Source: Brevipalpus yothersi
Lineage: Eukaryota > Arthropoda > Arachnida > Trombidiformes > Tenuipalpidae
Length of the DNA stretch: 64,000 bases
Direction: 5' to 3'
Assembly: GCA_003956705.1 (NCBI GenBank)
Contig: QZCP01000034.1
Location: forward strand, 79,668 to 143,667
The notes under the pieces: generated by a model
The model's database searches: none
What the model saw: only the letters and a program-made list of their open reading frames with translations
What the model was told of the DNA's origin: nothing
Shown here: positions 59,342 to 64,000 of the stretch, piece by piece
Layout: each line of letters starts with the position of its first letter
Position numbering within the stretch: position 1 is the first letter of the stretch
Translations under genes and position numbers: made by a program

Positions 59342-60838
59342 TCTCTGTTCTTTCTCTTTAATCTGATTATCCAATTCCCTTAGTCGGGTATCCTTTTCAG
59401 TTTTTTGTCTTTGTAAATCTGATTGTAATTTTGATATTGTTACTCGAAACTCTTCTTCTTTGATTCTCAAAATATCTCTCAATTGCTGTAACTCTTTATC
59501 ACTTTCTTGCATCAACCCATCTTTAATTCTGAGTTGTTCATCCTTGTCTTTCAACAATTTGCCTTCTTCCTTTATATGGTTCTCTTGATCCTTAATTTTA
59601 TCCTCACTTTCCCTCAAAATTCTTGCCTGCTCTTTGATGGTATCTTCACATTCCAGCAGTTTGATCTCCTTTTCTCTCACTATGCTCTCGTGATTCTTTA
59701 GACGCTTCATAATATCATCATACTTGTTTCCATCCATGTAGATTCCTTGTTTGAGGTAGCATGTTCGATAATCTCTTTCCAAATCATCAAGTCTTTCAGC
59801 ATATTCTCTGATGAATTCTTTTTTCTTTATCTTTCTATTCATCTCAGGCTTGTTGACAATATAACGTGCTCGAAAAGCGTAATCCAATGTGCTAGCTGTA
59901 TCGTCTGCGTCTTCCAATGCCGGAGATATTGTGGCAATCATACTGGTCTTGGCGTTCCCACCTAAGGAATCTTGTAATAAACGAGTCAATTTCGATTCTC
60001 TGTACGGTATATGTGTTACACCATTCTCCAAGCAATAAATAACTCTTCCAAATGTCAACAAACTCTTATTTATACAAGATGCTTCTCGGAGACGCTTGTC
60101 AGTGGCACCAGAACGAGATATATTTTCACTACCAGCCAGATCGACTAGTTTTAATTTTCCAATTTTAACCAATTCATCGCCATGAGCTGAAGACTCAGTT
60201 GTGCACACAGTGATGGTAAAAATGGTGTGACTTCTTGATGAAGATGCGTTCAACAGAGTTGCAGCCACTTGTCTTCGTTTGGAACCTTGTTTCAAGATCT
60301 CATATATTTCCGATTCACTTTTAACAACCAATTCCACTAAATTATTTACAACAAGAGAGCCTCTTTTGCTCTCTTGGATACGAAGTTTGGGTAAATCTTC
60401 CTCAGAAGGGTAGAGTAAGTCATAGACTTCTTCATTGTAAAGTTCAACAAATGAAACTCTAATAACATGGTCTTTGCCTGTGAGATTCTTAAAAAGTTGA
60501 CTAAAAGATCGTGGTATCAATCCGGCAGCATTGTTCTGCTGCCAATCAATACTATCAAGCTGTTCACCTTCCATGGTATATGTTTTACCACTTCCCGTTT
60601 GACCATATGCAAAAACAGTACAATTGAAACCCATTAAAACTTGATCAATTAATGAGGAAACAACACTTTTGTAAACATCCATCTGGCAAGATTTGTCTGT
60701 GAAAACACCATCATAAGCGAAACTTTTGTCTTTCACCATAACACATTTTTTCTCCTCTTGCAGAACTATGTCTCGATTGAGCGTCTCATTGTTTTTGATG
60801 GGTCGAGGTCTCACAAAAACTTTGATTGTATGGGCCAT
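59243..60838 (-). CDS. Kinesin-5-like motor protein, short
   Basis: One exon of 531 codons from the ATG at 60,836-60,838. Motor motifs: P-loop GQTGSGKTYT (79-88), switch I NASSSRSH (187-194), switch II LVDLAGSE (221-228), then TLDYAFRARYIVNKPEMNRK (307-326), whose NKPE sequence and long loop 5 resemble kinesin-5 (BimC/Eg5). A predicted coiled coil fills about 330-515. Kinesin-5 motors are usually near 1,000 residues and form bipolar tetramers that slide spindle microtubules. This one ends soon after the first coiled coil and lacks the central assembly domain and the tail with its CDK site. It could be a shortened, rewired motor. A 71-bp intron in the 5' leader (60,843-60,913) is likely. A few bases add an earlier non-ATG codon, not used here. 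Its last 99 bases overlap the kinase's last exon. Confidence 0.88.
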   Translation of the reverse strand: MAHTIKVFVRPRPIKNNETLNRDIVLQEEKKCVMVKDKSFAYDGVFTDKSCQMDVYKSVVSSLIDQVLMGFNCTVFAYGQTGSGKTYTMEGEQLDSIDWQQNNAAGLIPRSFSQLFKNLTGKDHVIRVSFVELYNEEVYDLLYPSEEDLPKLRIQESKRGSLVVNNLVELVVKSESEIYEILKQGSKRRQVAATLLNASSSRSHTIFTITVCTTESSAHGDELVKIGKLKLVDLAGSENISRSGATDKRLREASCINKSLLTFGRVIYCLENGVTHIPYRESKLTRLLQDSLGGNAKTSMIATISPALEDADDTASTLDYAFRARYIVNKPEMNRKIKKKEFIREYAERLDDLERDYRTCYLKQGIYMDGNKYDDIMKRLKNHESIVREKEIKLLECEDTIKEQARILRESEDKIKDQENHIKEEGKLLKDKDEQLRIKDGLMQESDKELQQLRDILRIKEEEFRVTISKLQSDLQRQKTEKDTRLRELDNQIKEKEQRLREVTERLEMYEIEVQKFIKKFSNGTTYGRAV

Positions 60839-60842
60839 GTTG

Positions 60843-60913
60843 CTACAACGAAAAACACTTGACACTAACCTTCACGCTGTCACTTGAACACCAAACACAG
60901 AAATCAAACTTAC
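60843..60913 (-). other. Probable 5'-UTR intron of the kinesin gene
   Basis: On the minus strand a GTAAGT donor (plus 60,908-60,913) and a pyrimidine-rich TTTTTCGTTGTAG acceptor (ending plus 60,843) enclose 71 bases. The acceptor is four bases before the ATG. Confidence 0.5.
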
Positions 60914-61680
60914 CGGTTAACTTTTCGCTCTCATTGAATGAGAGTTGTGAAGTAACGTTTTCATCAATTCGGACTCAAATCACAGATCGGATACTTGTTG
61001 ATTGATACAGTTTAAGTGTTTCGATTTAATTTGAATAATTCTCGTACACCTACACTGTGGCCCAGTTATTAGCCTCATTGAGATGGTCAAAATGTTCGCA
61101 AAAAAACGAGGATAGATTGGAATATGATTTTCTGGTCTTTCTTGATCCTCCAGGCAATATTAGTCAACATTCCGGTAATCATGATATCAAATTTGGTATG
61201 CTCTCACAAGTTCGCGGTTGAATTTGCTTGCTTTTGCCTTTTTTTCACCGGTCACAGGTCACACAGCTTTAACTTAAATTCGCAATCAATCTCACCAATA
61301 TTGTTCAATTAGTTTTCCCCATCTCTTTCGAATGATCATGGATCTGTTCCACAGGCAATTCTATCGTGTTTTCATGTCAATTGAAGGGGCTTTAGAGTAC
61401 AGTGTACTTGTGTGTATGTATGTAGTCCATGTTTCGATCAGAGTGGCTCTTGAATATCATTTTCATTGCAAAAAAGTAGGATTCATTCGTCCTCGGTAGA
61501 GCCATAAGGCCGTTGTCAGGTCTCTCGATAGCATTGAGAAAAGCAAAGGTCAAGGAAACTGAGGCTATTTGTCTCATTACACTAGCTGATGATCCCTGAA
61601 TATTTTAGTAAAACCATTTCACATCAGTTTGTCAGTAGAGTTCTGAATCCACACGACACGGTGAGAGAAAGGGCCAAAAA
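60914..61680. other. Intergenic, upstream of kinesin (minus) and the small secreted gene (plus)
   Basis: Divergent flanking genes. No coding exon, RNA gene or clear core promoter motif seen. Confidence 0.5.
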
Positions 61681-62085
61681 ATGATCAAAATCATCGTTTT
61701 CTTGATTGTTCTACATTGTTTTACATGTGGTTATGTTTTCTGTGAGCTTAATAATTTCAAGAATCGTTCATCAAATGACCAAAAGACGGTGAAACTTCGT
61801 GAAATTTTGGAGATGGTTAAAGATCATTCGAGTGAAGCTTCTTTCCGAACTATTTCTTTTAATATAGAGAATGTGGTTGGAGATTGTGATTGTACATCTA
61901 GACAATACAGAAGGGTGAATAGTTTGGTGAAGTTTTTGAGACGCTCCATCAAGAATGATGCCATTTTTAAAACAATCACTTTTAACATCATCAATATCGT
62001 TGGAAACTGTGAGTGTCCTCAGAAATATGAAGAAGAAGAAAAGAATCGAATCGAATCGGAGTTATCCCATGTAAATTCAAGCTGA
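61681..62085 (+). CDS. Small secreted protein with two internal repeats
   Basis: An intact single-exon frame of 134 codons. Residues 1-21 form a typical signal peptide (MIKIIVFLIVLHCFTCGYVF). The mature part holds two copies, 41 residues apart, of a unit ending FRTISFNIENVVGDCDC (55-71) and FKTITFNIINIVGNCEC (96-112). Each is preceded by a helix-like segment (KLREILEMVKDHS; SLVKFLRRSIKND). The alternating hydrophobic strand and paired CxC ends suggest two small disulfide-stabilised or metal-binding modules. The C-terminus is charged (EEEEKNRIESE). I do not recognise the family. An AATAAA lies 73 bases after the stop. Confidence 0.65.
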   Translation: MIKIIVFLIVLHCFTCGYVFCELNNFKNRSSNDQKTVKLREILEMVKDHSSEASFRTISFNIENVVGDCDCTSRQYRRVNSLVKFLRRSIKNDAIFKTITFNIINIVGNCECPQKYEEEEKNRIESELSHVNSS

Positions 62086-62157
62086 AAGAAAAAATCGATT
62101 ATAGCCACAGATGATAGTTGGTACCAGGAGCTGAATGATGTTGAGGAAGAAGAAAAA

Positions 62158-62163
62158 AATAAA
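62158..62163 (+). terminator. Putative polyadenylation signal of the small secreted gene
   Basis: AATAAA 73 bases past the stop codon of the 61.7-kb gene, on the same strand. Confidence 0.45.
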
Positions 62164-63357
62164 ATACTTACTCTTGATAGAGGAGCCTGAATTAACGGAA
62201 CTTGATTTAATTTGCACGTCATTTGATCGTGTATAGTGATATAGAATAGCAAAGTTCACTTGATCATTGGTAGTGTAAACATTGGATTGTTTCTCATCAT
62301 CATTTCTCTTCTGTTTGGTTGATATATTAGTTAGTTGATTACGAAATCAATGGCATGATATATAATAGTAGTAGTAGTATTTTAAGGGGGGCAAATTTTT
62401 CAAATACATTATGTATATTCTTTTAACTCTCACAAGTTAGGAGGCTTCTCGAATAACGATCTGTTTGATTTTATCGAAAAATGGTTTTTATGATGGTTAA
62501 TCTTTTGGAAACACATAAAACATCTCCTACACTTCCCCTCCGAATCATGTGGGTGCATCCATCATTCCCAGGGACGAATGAATAAAAGGTATCGTCGATC
62601 CACGAAGTTGATGGTAGAGAAAAAAGAGTTGAGGCAACGATAATATTCGCGCTCAAAAGTTGGTCATTTTTTCTTCTATATTTTTTTCTGTGTGAAAAAA
62701 ACGGTAGAACTAATTTTGCTTATCCAATGATGATAGAATAGCTCATGATTTCATGAGCACTGCTGATTTTCTTGCATTTACAGGGTGTACAAATTTTTTG
62801 AGAGAACCTTAAGCGATAGGAAATTTAACGGATTAATATAATGGTAGCAGTAGTCGCTTCAGATCGACAGATAATCTTAATTTCCATCACCATTGCAATT
62901 TTGATACACACAAATTTTGTACACTCTGGAAGCCGGCACCTGATCATTTTAAAGGAAAAATTTGTGCCAACCTCCGGAAAAATTCATTCAAACTTTCAGG
63001 TAAACATCTCATAATAATAATACAATCAGTTCCTTTTCTGATAAATATATACACAACAAATATATCATTCTCGAGCCTCTCTTCGATTTATAATTAGATT
63101 AGAAGAAGAACTTTCAACTTCGTTCAGTTCGACTTCGAACATTCGAAAAAAAAACTTATCAAACGTCGATCATGATGCACCCTAGCGATAAGTTGACAAA
63201 ACAAAACTTTCACGTTTTTCTGTTTTGATGTTTTGATTTTGGATTTATATTTACAAACAATTAATTTAATGATGTTGCCATGGTTGATTGATGATTAAAT
63301 TTTAGAATTTTAGAATTGTAACTAATGTGCTAAGTGGAGAACAGTTAGTTCAGATCG
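62164..63357. other. Intergenic, no gene recognised
   Basis: AT-rich DNA with a short AGT run near 62,366-62,382 and no exon-like stretch. The last few hundred bases should include the promoter of the gene starting at 63,358. Confidence 0.5.
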
Positions 63358-64000
63358 ATGGTGAAAATGCTTCAACAACTAGCTTTCGGTCCTGGTTCAT
63401 CGGTATCAGGAGTATGTTTGAAACATGCACCGGTTTTTGTTACCATTAAGCGAGGTAGAAACAGGTATCAAGGTAAAAAGCAGAAACAATATGATGAAGT
63501 TCGATACAATTATCAAAATGTGCCTGATCAGCCGAATGATGAGTTTGAACCTGGTGAATTTTCACCCCGACGATTGACGTATAGACCAGAATATCTGGTG
63601 AAACAGTATACTAGTCCTATGAAGCGTCCGGACTGGTATATAAGGAAGTTGAGATTAAAAGAGCCTCTTCATAATGTGGAAACAGAGCCATACTTGGAAA
63701 GCGAATATCGAGAAGAAGCTGTGTATCCCAAGATTCTCAAAGAACAAAAAGTGGCCCCCTTCTTTTTGACATGTCACAGAACTCGTATGGAATGGTATGA
63801 TAAAATTAAAGCTCTTCCCACTTCAGATGAGAAGAATTTCGAAATGTCACCGATTCCAAGGATGGGAGTTCAAATCACTCCTCTCTATCGAAATTTTGGT
63901 GAATTAAAATTGTATCAAAGATTAACTAGAACACACCTGATTCGCAATCAGTTACCCGAATCTTATCAACCCAATGGTCAAGAGGAAGAAGATGTCGTTC
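63358..64000 (+). CDS. Probable mitochondrial ribosomal protein mS30/mL65 (5' part, cut by window end)
   Basis: The frame opens at the ATG at 63,358-63,360 and is uninterrupted for 214 codons to the window edge. The first 40 residues are basic and lack acidic residues (MVKMLQQLAFGPGSSVSG, then VTIKRGRNRYQGKK), as in a mitochondrial targeting sequence. Around 125-200 it reads YPKILKEQK, then RTRMEWYDKIKALPTSDEK and LYQRLTRTHLI. By eye, the spacing and residues resemble the YPPI ... RRIERW ... DEK ... WYQYFTKT pattern of MRPS30 (PDCD9), now called mS30/mL65, a component of the animal mitochondrial ribosome. The match is moderate and unsearched; another mitoribosomal protein is the main alternative. 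Confidence 0.5.
   Translation, partial: MVKMLQQLAFGPGSSVSGVCLKHAPVFVTIKRGRNRYQGKKQKQYDEVRYNYQNVPDQPNDEFEPGEFSPRRLTYRPEYLVKQYTSPMKRPDWYIRKLRLKEPLHNVETEPYLESEYREEAVYPKILKEQKVAPFFLTCHRTRMEWYDKIKALPTSDEKNFEMSPIPRMGVQITPLYRNFGELKLYQRLTRTHLIRNQLPESYQPNGQEEEDVV

Noticed and set aside
60839..60865. Longer kinesin N-terminus starting at a GTG
   Set aside because: It crosses the probable splice acceptor of a 5'-UTR intron; the ATG giving MAHTIKVFVRPRP matches the usual kinesin start.
1..64000. CRISPR arrays, tRNA or rRNA genes, bacterial-type operons, viral genes
   Set aside because: I looked and found no regular repeat-spacer arrays, no convincing tRNA A/B boxes, no rRNA stretches and no viral proteins. 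The gene structure is eukaryotic.

Overview
This is nuclear DNA from an animal, almost certainly an arthropod. Genes carry GT-AG introns, mostly 40-110 bp with a few long ones. The DNA is AT-rich, with many (GA/TC)n tracts and one run of N inside such a tract. A Skeletor gene and a family of divergent ionotropic receptors (IRs) fit an arthropod. The compact introns and local IR expansion suggest a chelicerate, perhaps an acariform mite; the species-level part is inference.

Layout. (1) 1-3.8 kb: no gene recognised. (2) 3.8-22.5 kb: a tandem array of IR-like ligand-gated channel genes, all on the minus strand, of two kinds: type A (about 420 aa, beginning MPGMRF; subtypes A1 and A2) and type B (about 424 aa, more divergent). 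Four copies have full open frames (7.9, 10.8, 16.7 and 20.4 kb). Two are broken by one small deletion each (4.6 and 12.9 kb), one is broken by several lesions (18.6 kb), and five smaller relics lie between them. Gene order and shared flanks show that a four-part block A1-B-A2-B was duplicated. (3) 22.9-26.1 kb, minus: the C-terminal part, or a short form, of a neuron navigator/sickie gene. (4) 30.5-49.4 kb, plus: a Skeletor gene (DM13-DM13-DOMON-cupredoxin-like), reconstructed with nine coding exons, an 11.6-kb first intron and a probable short isoform. (5) 50.4-52.8 kb, minus: SRP72, eight coding exons, complete. (6) 53.7-59.3 kb, plus: a Slik/SLK/LOK STE20-type kinase, five coding exons, with an upstream mini-ORF touching the start codon. 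(7) 59.2-60.8 kb, minus: a short kinesin-5-like motor whose 3' end overlaps the kinase's last exon. (8) 61.7-62.1 kb, plus: a small secreted protein with an internal duplication, family unknown. (9) 63.4 kb to the window end, plus: the 5' part of a probable mitochondrial ribosomal protein mS30/mL65.

The genes from 22.9 kb onward are conserved single-copy functions: cytoskeletal guidance, cuticle/extracellular matrix, protein targeting, cortical kinase, spindle motor and mitochondrial translation. They do not form a pathway. The fast-changing part is the IR array, which shows recent birth and death of putative chemoreceptors. All splice joins were derived by eye from GT/AG sites and reading phase; no transcript or database search was available.
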